Assembly (NCBI GenBank): GCA_964588995.1
Contig: CAZPQM010000004.1
Location: forward strand, 1-64,000
Direction: 5' to 3'
Length of the DNA: 64,000 bases
Source: CAZPQM01 sp964588995
GTDB lineage: Bacteria; Pseudomonadota; Alphaproteobacteria; Rickettsiales; UBA8987
Shown here: positions 44,049 through 52,646 of the stretch, in pieces
How positions within the stretch are numbered: the stretch's first letter is position 1
How the letters are laid out: every line of letters starts with the position of its first letter
Notes under the pieces: generated by a model
Told to the model about the DNA's origin: nothing
The model's database searches: none
What the model saw: the letters and a program-made list of their open reading frames with translations, nothing else
Translations under genes and position numbers: made by a program

Positions 44049-47000
44049 GTAAACACACCGAAATCCGATTTGAAGAAGCCATTGAGCAACATTTGGTGGA
44101 GCATGGCGGTTACGCATGCGGCAACCCTAAGACGTATGACCCAGAGCGTGCGCTTTTTCCTCTCGATGTGATTGCGTTTATTGAAGCCACCCAGCCCAAA
44201 AACTGGAAGTCTCTGAGTGATTTACACGGCGACCGCGCCACTGATACGCTGATGGATTCTTTGTGCAAAGAGCTTGCCTCCAAAGGCTCACTCAATGTGC
44301 TGCGCCATGGGTTTAAATGTTTCGGCAAAACCTATCGGCTGGCGCATTTTTCGCCCAATAGCGGCCTGAACCAAGAGGCGTGGGATGATTATGCCAAGAA
44401 CAAGCTGACAGTCACACGTCAGGTACGCTTTGACCCGAAAGACCAAACGCAATCCATCGATGTGGTACTTTCGGTCAATGGCCTGCCCGTGGTGACGTTG
44501 GAGCTGAAAAACCCGATGACTAACCAGAATGTGGAGCATGCGAAATATCAATATCGCATCGACCGCAATCCACGTTGCCCGCTTTTCCGCTTTAAGGAAC
44601 GTGCGCTGGTGCATTTCGCCGTTGATCCTGATCTGGCATTCATGACCACCAAGCTGGCAGGCAAAAGCACCTTCTTCCTGCCGTTTAACCGTGGCAATGG
44701 CCATGGCAAAGGCAACCCACCGGTGGAGGGCAATTACCGCACCGCTTATTTGTGGGAAGAAGTGCTGATGAAAGATAGCCTGATGGATATCCTCGCTCGC
44801 TTCCTGCATTTGCAGGTGGAGGAAAAAGAGGTGGTGACTGAACGTGGCATTAAGAAAACCAAGAAAGAAACCATGATCTTCCCGCGCTATCATCAGCTGG
44901 ATGCGGTGCGTAGCCTGATTGCAGATGCAAAAGGAAAAGGCTCAGGGCATAATTACCTGATTCAACATTCGGCAGGATCGGGTAAATCTAACTCCATCGC
45001 ATGGCTCGCGCATCGTTTAGCCAGCCTGCATGACGCAGCAGATAAAAAGGTGTTTGATACGGTGGTGGTGATCACCGATCGCCGCGTGCTGGATCAGCAA
45101 CTGCAAAACACCATCTATCAGTTTGAGCATAAGCAAGGCGTGGTGGAGAAGATTGAAGAGAATACACAGCAGCTTGCAAAGGCACTGTCTGGCGGTGTGC
45201 CCATTATTATTTCAACTATCCAGAAGTTTCCATTCATCGCGCAGGCACTCGATACGCTGGAGAAAAAAGGCGAAGGCGTGGATATTGATACCAGCAATCG
45301 CCGTTTTGCGGTGATTGTGGATGAAGCGCATAGCTCGCAAAGTGGTGAAACCGCTATGGAGCTGCGGAAAGTGCTGAACAAGGAAGGCATCGCATCCACC
45401 ATCGCAGAACAGATGATGGATGATCTGCATGAGGATAATTTATCGGAAGAAGCCAAGCAGGAAATGATGAAGGATATACTGAAGCGTCCACGTCAGCCGA
45501 ATATCAGCTTCTTTGCTTTCACTGCCACTCCCAAATTTAAGACGCTGGCGGTATTTAATGAGCCTGGCAAGAACGGTAAGTCACCATTCCATCATTACAG
45601 CATGCGCCAAGCCATCGAAGAAGGCTTTATTATGGATGTGCTGGCCAATTACACGACCTACAAAACCTATTACGGCCTGATTAAGTCCATTGAAGATGAT
45701 CCGGAAGTGCCAAAGAAAAAAGCCGCGAAGCAGCTCGCCCGCTTCATGAGCCTGCATCCGCATAATATCGCACAGAAGGTAGAAATTATAACTGAGCATT
45801 TCCGCACGCACACGCGCCATAAGATTGGCGGTCGTGCTAAGGCGATCGTGGTGACTGGCTCGCGCCTGCATGCCGTACGCTATAAGTTGGCATTTGATAA
45901 ATACATTTCGGAAAAAGGCTACAAAGGATTAAAAGCTTTAGTCGCATTCTCAGGCTCGGTGACTGATCCTGAATTTCCCGATAAGCAATATACTGAAGTG
46001 TGCATGAATGACGGCATTAAGGAATCTGAGTTGCCGGATAAATTTGCCAGTGAGAAATATCAGCTGCTTTTGGTTGCTGAGAAATATCAAACGGGCTTTG
46101 ACCAGCCATTGCTTCACTCCATGTATGTTGATAAGCGTCTCTCTGGCATTCAGGCGGTGCAGACACTTTCTCGCCTGAACCGTACTGCATCAGGCAAAGA
46201 AGATACATTTGTGCTGGATTTTGTGAATGAGCGTGATGAAATTTATACCTCTTTCAAGGATTATTACGAAGTTACGGATATGGGGGAAATGGCTGACCCA
46301 CATCAGCTCTATGATTTACAGCATCGCATTGAAGAATGGCAGGCATTTACCCAGCAAGAGGTGGATGCGCTATGCGAAATCTGGTTCAAAAACCGAAAAG
46401 AGCCAACACCAGCTGACCACAAACATATGAATGCTACGCTTGATGCTGCAGTGGAGCGATATAATGCATTTGAAGATGAGGATAAGGAGCTTTTCCGTGG
46501 GCAGATCATCAGTTTCCGTAATTTATACGCCTTCCTTTCGCAGGTCATTCCTTATCAGGACTCAGAACTTGAAAAACTCTATACATACCTGCGCTTCCTG
46601 CTTTCTAAGTTGCCGCGCCGCGCTGATGGCCCAGGTTATCAGTTAGAAGATGAAGTAGACCTGCAATATTATCGCCTACAGAAAATTAGTGAGGGCTCAA
46701 TTGACTTAAGCAAAGGTGAGCCTGAACCGCTTAAAGGCCCCACCGAGGTTGGCACCAAAAGTTCTACCGATGAGAAAGTGCAGTTGTCGCTACTGGTCGA
46801 TAAGCTCAATGACCGCTTTGGAACAGAATTTAGTAAGGCAGATGAGCTTTTCTTTGATCAGGTGACTGAGACGGCAATGTTAAATGACAAATTGCGTGAG
46901 GCCGCAAAAGCAAACTCATTGGAAAACTTCAATCCCGTTTTTGAAAAAATGCTTGAAGGACTTTTCATCGAGCGGATGGAAGGCAACGAAGAGATATTCA

Positions 47001-47092
47001 CCAAGTTGATGAATGATGACCAGTTTAGAGACATTGCGGCAGGATATTTGGTGAAAGAGGTTTATAGCCGCATAAGAGATAGGTCGGAATGA
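44045..47092 (+). CDS. hsdR: Type I restriction endonuclease subunit R
   Basis: The 1015-residue protein has the N-terminal nuclease domain (SIDVVLSVNG with Asp about 137, TLELKNP with Glu-x-Lys about 155), then a superfamily 2 motor: Walker A HSAGSGKSN (about 309), DEAH box IVDEAHSSQSG (about 424), FTATPKFKTL, and motif VI QTLSRLNRT. A C-terminal helical region binds HsdM/S. It translocates DNA and cuts unmethylated sites away from the recognition sequence. Length and motifs are complete, so the system should work. Confidence 0.95.
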   Translation: MSKHTEIRFEEAIEQHLVEHGGYACGNPKTYDPERALFPLDVIAFIEATQPKNWKSLSDLHGDRATDTLMDSLCKELASKGSLNVLRHGFKCFGKTYRLAHFSPNSGLNQEAWDDYAKNKLTVTRQVRFDPKDQTQSIDVVLSVNGLPVVTLELKNPMTNQNVEHAKYQYRIDRNPRCPLFRFKERALVHFAVDPDLAFMTTKLAGKSTFFLPFNRGNGHGKGNPPVEGNYRTAYLWEEVLMKDSLMDILARFLHLQVEEKEVVTERGIKKTKKETMIFPRYHQLDAVRSLIADAKGKGSGHNYLIQHSAGSGKSNSIAWLAHRLASLHDAADKKVFDTVVVITDRRVLDQQLQNTIYQFEHKQGVVEKIEENTQQLAKALSGGVPIIISTIQKFPFIAQALDTLEKKGEGVDIDTSNRRFAVIVDEAHSSQSGETAMELRKVLNKEGIASTIAEQMMDDLHEDNLSEEAKQEMMKDILKRPRQPNISFFAFTATPKFKTLAVFNEPGKNGKSPFHHYSMRQAIEEGFIMDVLANYTTYKTYYGLIKSIEDDPEVPKKKAAKQLARFMSLHPHNIAQKVEIITEHFRTHTRHKIGGRAKAIVVTGSRLHAVRYKLAFDKYISEKGYKGLKALVAFSGSVTDPEFPDKQYTEVCMNDGIKESELPDKFASEKYQLLLVAEKYQTGFDQPLLHSMYVDKRLSGIQAVQTLSRLNRTASGKEDTFVLDFVNERDEIYTSFKDYYEVTDMGEMADPHQLYDLQHRIEEWQAFTQQEVDALCEIWFKNRKEPTPADHKHMNATLDAAVERYNAFEDEDKELFRGQIISFRNLYAFLSQVIPYQDSELEKLYTYLRFLLSKLPRRADGPGYQLEDEVDLQYYRLQKISEGSIDLSKGEPEPLKGPTEVGTKSSTDEKVQLSLLVDKLNDRFGTEFSKADELFFDQVTETAMLNDKLREAAKANSLENFNPVFEKMLEGLFIERMEGNEEIFTKLMNDDQFRDIAAGYLVKEVYSRIRDRSE

Positions 47093-47419
47093 GTTTTTTG
47101 GAAATTACAGCGGGATGATATAGCCAAACCTGGAGATGCCGATTTACGAGCTTTGGTCGGTTTATTTTGTGAAGCTGATTTCCGAGCGGCAGATATTTCT
47201 AGAGCGGGAATATTATGAAGAGGTCATCAGGATGCTAACGATAGTGGTCTTGATGTTGATGTGCGCGGTCAGCAAACACTTTTTAATCCGCTTGATGATG
47301 ACAGCAGAGGATTTGTCGTAAGTGCTGTCAATAGTAGGGGGTATGTTTTGTATGCAAGTGCCACGACAAGGTGTCGTTGTAACCTCATTGAATCAAGTAA
47401 ACATTGCATATACAAGTAA
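47093..47419 (+). pseudogene. Possible decayed reading frame after hsdR
   Basis: The hsdR frame stays open after its TGA for 40 codons, meets one TGA (47216) and continues to TAA at 47417. The conceptual sequence is protein-like in both parts (KPGDADLRALVGLFCEADF; GLDVDVRGQQTLFNPLDDDS; GFVVSAVNSRGYVLYASAT). No family recognised. It may be what is left of a gene that once followed hsdR, or chance. Confidence 0.35.
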
Positions 47420-47462
47420 TTTTGCTTTTATAGTAACATAAAATTGATAACGGGAGATGTTC

Positions 47463-48248
47463 ATGAGTGCGGCAAAGACGATTCGTGATGGTAGTCTAGG
47501 CAAAAAATCACTAAGGCTGGTTGAAATGAACAACATGTTTTTTGGTCTCGCCGATGGTAAGCTCTGTGTTGAAGGCAACAATGCTGATCAGGTGTGGCAA
47601 CAACTTCATACTGAGGCGGGCAAATCTAGCGCCAATTATTTTGGCTTTGATGGTGCAATCAGCCGCTTTTTATCGTTCTTCCCTGATGGTTTTCACTCGG
47701 AGAGTTATGAAGAGCACGAAAGAAACTACAAGCTGGCAGCCAAAGAAAAGCTCGATTCACTAGCTCCGCTACAAAAGGCGCTTACAGAAAACGGACTTGC
47801 GGAGGCTATTTTATCTGTTTATCGGTCCACCAATATGCTTTCGCCGTACGAAAAAACCTGGCTACAAGATGTTTTGCGCGGTGACAATGCCGATGCAGTG
47901 ATTCGTGCTATAGCCGCTTTTACTCAAAACGCTAATCGACAAACTCTCGCGCACTTAGAGGCAAAATTGAAACCGCATGATTGTGCTAAATGGACGATTG
48001 TGACCTATCTACCTTATCTATGGCAACCAGAGTGCCACATGTTTCTCAAGCCTAACGTCACCAAAGATTTCGCGGATCGTGTTGGTCATCCTTTTGCAGC
48101 ACTCTATGAGGCAGGTCTTAACTTCGATGTCTATGCAAGCCTTTTAGATATGGTATCTCGAACCAATCAAGAGATTAAAAAACTTGGGCCTCGAGATAAC
48201 ATTGATGTGCAAAGCTTCATTTGGATAGTTGGAATTTATCAAAAGTGA
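47463..48248 (+). CDS. Unknown protein at the end of the R-M region
   Basis: The 261-residue protein is soluble and mainly helical, without signals or motifs I know (NMFFGLADGKLCVEGNNADQ at the start; NANRQTLAHLEAKLKPHDCA in the middle). ATG 47463 is preferred over ATG 47457 because GGGAG lies six bases before it. It has a 43-base gap from the decayed frame upstream and a truncated GIY-YIG gene directly downstream. It may be a late cargo gene of the island. Confidence 0.6.
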   Translation: MSAAKTIRDGSLGKKSLRLVEMNNMFFGLADGKLCVEGNNADQVWQQLHTEAGKSSANYFGFDGAISRFLSFFPDGFHSESYEEHERNYKLAAKEKLDSLAPLQKALTENGLAEAILSVYRSTNMLSPYEKTWLQDVLRGDNADAVIRAIAAFTQNANRQTLAHLEAKLKPHDCAKWTIVTYLPYLWQPECHMFLKPNVTKDFADRVGHPFAALYEAGLNFDVYASLLDMVSRTNQEIKKLGPRDNIDVQSFIWIVGIYQK

Positions 48249-48259
48249 TTGGCGCCTGA

Positions 48260-48550
48260 GGCAATGCGAGGAACGACCCTACCTTCCTGATGGCAGATGT
48301 AGAAGTGGTGGCTACCTACAAGCTATCTAACATCAACCGTGTGAAGTTAGAAAAGCTGATCCACCGATTCTTTGAATCAGCAAAGCTGAATATCGAAATC
48401 AAAGACCGCTTTGGAAAACCTATCATGCCCCGTGAGTGGTTTCTTTTACCGCTTGATGTAATCGATGAGCTGGTTGGTAAAATTCAGGCTAATCAGCTGG
48501 CAGATTATTACTATGATGCAAGCCGCGCATCATTCCGCCCCCAAGTATAG
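48260..48550 (+). pseudogene. C-terminal fragment of a GIY-YIG-family protein
   Basis: The frame reads NDPTFLMADVEVVATYKL, INRVKLEKLIHRFF and GKPIMPREWFLLPLDVIDEL. This is the end of the large GIY-YIG proteins (T5orf172 type) often found with type I R-M genes. The GIY-YIG catalytic part is missing and the frame is closed by TGA (48257) just upstream, 9 bases after the previous gene. The 5' part was deleted. An ATG at 48290 could still start an 86-residue protein. Confidence 0.7.
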
Positions 48551-48618
48551 GTTTTCCAAAGCAAACTATAAATTAGACTTTATATAATGGTCTGAAAATA
48601 GTAGTGTGGTTCTAGCTA

Positions 48619-48640
48619 TGGGGGCAACTCTGGGGGCAAC
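48619..48640 (+). promoter_or_regulatory. Paired arm-type repeats, right end
   Basis: TGGGGGCAAC at 48619-48628 and 48631-48640, same sequence, order and 12-base spacing as the pair at the left end. They lie about 60 bases before the attR-like repeat. Confidence 0.65.
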
Positions 48641-48698
48641 ACTAAATTCGGATCATTCAGCTTTCTATTTATATCAGTTGTTTAAATGAATGATTTCC

Positions 48699-48717
48699 TT
48701 CCCACCGGAGCACCATC
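48699..48717 (+). other. attR-like core
   Basis: TTCCCACCGGAGCACCATC matches the tRNA-Leu 3' end at 33308-33327 except for one missing G. The interval from here to 48854 holds no gene; a short palindrome (ATGATGG CA CCATCAT) lies at 48752-48767. Confidence 0.75.
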
Positions 48718-48854
48718 CCACGCACCATCGCACGATTTCAGCTTGATGCAGATGATGGCACCATCATGTAATTTTAGCCACGTTTTTGCGAGTCAGGTAG
48801 TATATCCTTAGCGTTAGCTAAGCGTTGTAATTCTTTTTTTTCAACTTGCTGCGG

Positions 48855-50048
48855 CTATATTTGGATAATGTCTCGATAGAGCGGCGGAAAGTTCTCCATC
48901 ATCCTATCTAATTCTTTCGATAATTGCTGTGGCATAATAAACTGCAGCGGTTTGACATTCGATTCTGGTACCGGCCCTTCAATCGTGGAGCCATACGCGC
49001 CAAGGTCCATAACACTAGTAGCGTCTTTGCCTGGCCCTTTAAGACTAACGAATTTGAGCTGTTTGGGATGCGGCAGGTAGTGTTTATCCTCTTCATCTAG
49101 TGCCGCGCGGATAGTCGTATAAGCGCGGACGGTTTCCATCATGGCGGTCCGTATGGGCGACTCTGCTTCCTTCCCCGCCATTGTCATGAGCACATTACCG
49201 TGCGGGCCGATCAGGCTAACGGCATTGGCCGTATGGCCACTTGCGTAGGCTTCTTTAGCGACTTGTACCATGCGGTCTAATATCGCACTATCAGGTGCCT
49301 CATAGTCACTTTTTACGGTAACGGCCTGGCTATCATATTCCCTAAGCAACTGTTTCACCTTGTGATCATCCGGTAGTTCACTTGGATCTAAATATTCACC
49401 GGGTTCTTCTTCATTAATTTGCTGTTGTACGGTTTTGAGGCTCTGCCAGAATGCTGCTTTAGTGCGTTCTTCAATCTTAGGGTCGATTACTTCCCCACGG
49501 AAGGGGGAGTTTACTGAACCGCTAAATTCGCGTACGCTATCAATGGCCAAATAGGAAAGTGCCTGCAGTGCCTTGATGCGCAGGTTGCTTGGCAGTCCCT
49601 CAAACTTCCGATCACCTGTATGATTAACGCCAGCTACTTTATCAAGTCCAATAGTGGCGACATGAAACCCGCCTTCTAAACACGCGCCCGCACACATCAT
49701 GCATGGATCTAATGAAGACACGATAGTAATATCTTGCGGTCTCGGTAGTGCATTGCCGGATTGTACTTGCTCATAGTACCAGTCGACCAATTGCCGCTCT
49801 GCATGAGCAGTGGGGTCTGCTACCTTACCATCCTGGATAACTGCGTTGCGTGCAACGGCTAATACCTCACCTGACGCAGAATCCAACATCACAGCACCTA
49901 CACCAAATGTTCCTAATGCGAATGCTTCTTCTGATAAGGTTGCTACTAGCTCAGTTGGGTCATGGCTGTTGATATCACCTTCCCCTGTCAAAGCAGCGCC
50001 TGCCGTTACGCCAGGTGAAACAGATTTAGCATTAACCACTTTCATCAT
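48855..50048 (-). CDS. Tandem deaminase: active zinc domain plus degenerate copy
   Basis: The 397-residue protein has a cytidine/tRNA-type deaminase domain at about 40-140 with the complete zinc site: HAE at 82-84 (PTAHAERQLVDWY) and PCMMC at 115-119 (SSLDPCMMCAGACLEGG). A second domain at about 270-360 repeats the same order of elements but has lost it: PIRTAMMETVRAY in place of the His-Ala-Glu block and SLKGPGKDATSVMDLGAYG in place of the Pro-Cys block. The substrate cannot be read from sequence. It is the last gene of a minus-strand locus. AAAGG lies nine bases before the second ATG region. Confidence 0.78.
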   Translation of the reverse strand: MMKVVNAKSVSPGVTAGAALTGEGDINSHDPTELVATLSEEAFALGTFGVGAVMLDSASGEVLAVARNAVIQDGKVADPTAHAERQLVDWYYEQVQSGNALPRPQDITIVSSLDPCMMCAGACLEGGFHVATIGLDKVAGVNHTGDRKFEGLPSNLRIKALQALSYLAIDSVREFSGSVNSPFRGEVIDPKIEERTKAAFWQSLKTVQQQINEEEPGEYLDPSELPDDHKVKQLLREYDSQAVTVKSDYEAPDSAILDRMVQVAKEAYASGHTANAVSLIGPHGNVLMTMAGKEAESPIRTAMMETVRAYTTIRAALDEEDKHYLPHPKQLKFVSLKGPGKDATSVMDLGAYGSTIEGPVPESNVKPLQFIMPQQLSKELDRMMENFPPLYRDIIQI

Positions 50049-50066
50049 ATCTGCGGGCCTTTCTGC

Positions 50067-50345
50067 TTATGCGCTTTCTTTCCTAATTGAATCAGTCAGC
50101 TCTTCAAATTCACCACTATATTCTGCATCTGACAGATATACATTATCCGTTGGTATGATGCCTGGTAGCGCAATTAATGTTGTTTGGGAAAAATCTACGA
50201 CAACATTGTTTGGTTCTATCAACTCCGCTTTGAGTGATTCGGGATTTTCACGCCATATTTTGATGATTCTGTTCCTTAGTAGAATATCGCTGCTTCGATG
50301 TGAACATGGGTTTCGGCTAGGGGTATGTGGGAGGTCATCGGCTAG
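50067..50345 (-). pseudogene. Coding remnant between coiled-coil and deaminase genes
   Basis: A frame of 92 codons without ATG or GTG start. It reads as protein (RIIKIWRENPESLKAELIEP; VVVDFSQTTLIALPGIIPT; YSGEFEELTDSIRKESA), overlaps the end of the upstream gene in another frame and stops 18 bases before the deaminase ATG, in the deaminase frame. It looks like the displaced 3' end of the upstream gene after a frameshift near 50335-50345. Confidence 0.5.
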
Positions 50346-51375
50346 CTACAGTTTGTTTTTCTAGATCAGGGCCGCGACCGCGTAGTGCTTGAACGCGTAA
50401 ACTTGCTGTAGAAGATTGCTCTTTATCCGCCTCCTTAAGCGCTTTTATATGATTGGGGTTATCTTTTAACTGATCGGGTAATTGGGGTGATGCTATTACC
50501 ATATCACCCTTCGCTTCTTCACCTTCAGGCCCTTTCTTTGGGATATATTGATCTTTAGCGATCATAGCAGTGATTGCAAAAACCTCTCTTATCAACTGCG
50601 CCTTGGTGGCAATTGGGTCTAAAGACTCCATCCGCGCTTGACGTGATAGTTGCTCGCTGAGTTTTTTTGCCAAATCGAAGTCATGATCAGTTAGCAACGT
50701 GATAGTATTTCGTGCAAGCTCTTTAAATTCGCGATGTGACGCTTTTATTTCGCCGTCTAGCCTTGTCATTTGCGCATCAATTACCGTTTCAATAACGTCG
50801 TTTAATCCTTTTTGTTGTATTTTGCGTAACTTTGCTTTTTCATCAATCTTTGCAATACACGCATCACGTTTTTCTAACAACGCCTCCAGCGATTTACTTA
50901 TTTGAGCAGATAGGTTAGGTGCATATTCTTCAAGTGCTTTGATCGCTGTTTCTATTACATCAACTGCAGGTGATTCTTTGAATTCCAGCAGGCGTTTTTC
51001 CTTGGTGATATTGCGTTTATTCTCCGTATCAGTACGATATTTGCCGTATTTTTCGTCTTTAAACCCTGATGCCCGGTCGATGACGTTAGGTGCTTCCTGT
51101 ACATATTTGCCAATCGCCGCATAGGCTTCAAGCGCCATTGATTTTGCGATTGCTTTTTCATCCTCGGTTTTTGCCAAATCAAATAGTTGTCCTAATGCGG
51201 CTTCAATGCGATTGATCCCAATCATGACATGAACAGAAGTCGCTAGGTCGTAATTCACTGCATTGGCATCCGCTTGTTGCTCAAACAGCCATAAGCCGCC
51301 ATGCAAGCGTTCTAGCGTTTTGCCTAGCGCGCCGGAGAAGGTTTGGTAGTTTTCACCTTTTTCATAGATATCCAT
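50335..51375 (-). CDS. Coiled-coil protein, unknown (3' part of a split gene)
   Basis: The 346-residue frame is helical, with long charged coiled-coil stretches (ISKSLEALLEKRDACIAKID; DVIETVIDAQMTRLDGEIKA). It has no signal or catalytic motif. No ribosome site precedes ATG 51375. The same frame is open for 36 more codons upstream (YAEQRVRKFGDLAERI...) until the TAA that ends the previous gene. So it is probably the second part of one longer protein, separated by a single stop codon. Confidence 0.5.
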   Translation of the reverse strand: MDIYEKGENYQTFSGALGKTLERLHGGLWLFEQQADANAVNYDLATSVHVMIGINRIEAALGQLFDLAKTEDEKAIAKSMALEAYAAIGKYVQEAPNVIDRASGFKDEKYGKYRTDTENKRNITKEKRLLEFKESPAVDVIETAIKALEEYAPNLSAQISKSLEALLEKRDACIAKIDEKAKLRKIQQKGLNDVIETVIDAQMTRLDGEIKASHREFKELARNTITLLTDHDFDLAKKLSEQLSRQARMESLDPIATKAQLIREVFAITAMIAKDQYIPKKGPEGEEAKGDMVIASPQLPDQLKDNPNHIKALKEADKEQSSTASLRVQALRGRGPDLEKQTVASR

Positions 51376-51483
51376 GATTTTAGCATGCCACTTTTGCGCG
51401 TCTTCCGATAGTTCTACCTCTTCTGATGCTGCCTTAATGCGCTCCGCCAGATCACCAAACTTACGGACACGTTGCTCTGCATA

Positions 51484-52086
51484 TTATTTCAAAATCTTTT
51501 CTTTACCTGCCGTATACTCTTCTTCTGTTAGTACTTTGCGTTGCTCTTTGAAATCTTTGAGCTCAGCATCACGTTTCCCATAGAGTAACTGCAGCTCTTC
51601 TTTTGCGTCGCGGATAAGCGTTTTATATTCATTTGTCGCATAATTATTACCTTGCTCTTCCTGCTCTGCCGCATGCAGACGCAGTTTTAAGCTAGATTCG
51701 GTGATCATATGTTCAATTTCATCACGCCCTTCAAAGCTAATGCCAAGCGACATATCCGCCACTCTGAGTAGCTCGTCAATTTCTTCTCCATTATCATGAA
51801 TATCAAAAAATAGCGTTGTATCAGCACGGAGCTCTGCAATAGCGCTATCAGCTTTATCAACGCCTGCTTTATCGAGCACTTTATCTAATAGTGGACGGAT
51901 ACCTTTTACGTGCGATGCGGTAGAATCACCTCCTCCATAAGGCACATGAGGCTCATTATCAAAGCGCATCACCTGTTGCAGCGCCCAGTCTCCGAGCGAA
52001 ATAGCGCGAACTACCGTCTCAGGGATTTGTGTTCCTTCGGATAAATTATCATTGAGCTCATCATAATAGGATTTATTTTTGTCCAT
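51484..52086 (-). CDS. Coiled-coil-ending protein, unknown (5' part of a split gene)
   Basis: The 200-residue frame has a mixed N-terminal part (PETVVRAISLGDWALQQVMR; ADTTLFFDIHDNGEEIDELL) and a charged helical end (YKTLIRDAKEELQLLYGKRD). It ends at TAA 51484-51486 in ...GKEKILK, and the frame continues without a break into the 346-residue frame. A CAA to TAA change would explain this. It starts 14 bases inside the end of the preceding gene, a typical operon overlap. Confidence 0.55.
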   Translation of the reverse strand: MDKNKSYYDELNDNLSEGTQIPETVVRAISLGDWALQQVMRFDNEPHVPYGGGDSTASHVKGIRPLLDKVLDKAGVDKADSAIAELRADTTLFFDIHDNGEEIDELLRVADMSLGISFEGRDEIEHMITESSLKLRLHAAEQEEQGNNYATNEYKTLIRDAKEELQLLYGKRDAELKDFKEQRKVLTEEEYTAGKEKILK

Positions 52087-52417
52087 CCCAATTAATGGTT
52101 TCTTTTAAAGGATCTTCTTTATCCAGATTATCACGGCCTGTCGCTTCCTCGATTGCAACTTTAGTCCGTAAGTATTTTAGTTGGATATCAAGTTCCGCTT
52201 CAAAGTCAGCTTTTGTGAGAGTGCGACCTTCACCTTCCGCTAGCTTTGTAACTTCCCAGTGTAATTGATGTTCACCCTGTAAAATAAACGCTTTTTTGAT
52301 AGCAGTGATTACATCTATATTAAGCTCGTCTGGTTCAATATTATTTAATGTACGCTGTATCGCCTCAATATGTTCAATACGATGTTTCATCTGCCACGCT
52401 CCATATAACGTAAGCAT
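52073..52417 (-). CDS. Small helical protein at the head of the deaminase locus
   Basis: From ATG 52417, with GGAG nine bases upstream, the product has 114 residues: helical and charged (IEHIEAIQRTLNNIEP; DVITAIKKAFILQGEHQLHW; DFEAELDIQLKYLRTKVAIE). No family recognised. The first gene of the minus-strand locus, transcribed away from parE. A TTG five codons earlier is possible but lies in the ribosome site. Confidence 0.55.
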   Translation of the reverse strand: MLTLYGAWQMKHRIEHIEAIQRTLNNIEPDELNIDVITAIKKAFILQGEHQLHWEVTKLAEGEGRTLTKADFEAELDIQLKYLRTKVAIEEATGRDNLDKEDPLKETINWDGQK

Positions 52418-52432
52418 AAGTATACTCTCCAA

Positions 52433-52646
52433 TCCTTAATATATAGTTAACAAATTGTAAAAAGGTGCAATTTGTTAGATTTAGATTGTTATTTTTGCAT
52501 TAACTCCATGTGATGTTCATAATGCCGGGCGTGGGCGTTCGGTCTGAGCTGCCATAGTGTTTCAGATAGCGCTTGTAGCGTCATTGCATTCACGGCAAAA
52601 CGTGAATAGCCTTGCTTTTGCGCGATTGCTCCGCTAAGAATCACCC
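52433..52646. promoter_or_regulatory. Divergent promoter region, parE and deaminase locus
   Basis: The left half is A+T-rich. On the minus strand TTGCAC and TATATT lie 19 bases apart (a plausible but wide promoter) before the small helical gene. On the plus strand a hairpin ATTCACG...CGTGAAT lies at about 52586-52605, 42 bases before parE. Confidence 0.4.

Larger units (their letters stand above)
33326..48717 (+). mobile_element. Integrative element in tRNA-Leu carrying a type I R-M operon
   Basis: The element is bounded by a repeat of the tRNA 3' end on both sides and starts with an integrase gene reading away from the tRNA. It contains an AlpA-type regulator and small genes typical of genomic islands, then an 8-gene restriction-modification operon and decayed fragments. 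Both ends carry pairs of TGGGGGCAAC repeats 12 bases apart. No conjugation or phage structural genes are present, so it is probably a mobilisable or satellite-like island about 15.4 kb long. Confidence 0.82.

Noticed and set aside
37187..47092. HTH plus methylase at the operon head looks like the start of a methylation-associated defence system (MADS).
   Set aside because: The later genes are HsdS, HsdR, Doc and DUF3644 types, with no protein kinase or other MADS-specific genes. A type I R-M operon with extra genes fits better.
47093..47419. TGA read as an amino acid (selenocysteine or code 4) to explain the open frame after hsdR.
   Set aside because: TGA ends many intact genes in the window, and there is no sign of a SECIS-like hairpin right after the codon. 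Decay is simpler.
48752..48767. Palindrome ATGATGG CA CCATCAT next to attR as a terminator of the deaminase locus.
   Set aside because: No T-run follows on either strand; it may be part of the old tRNA end or chance.
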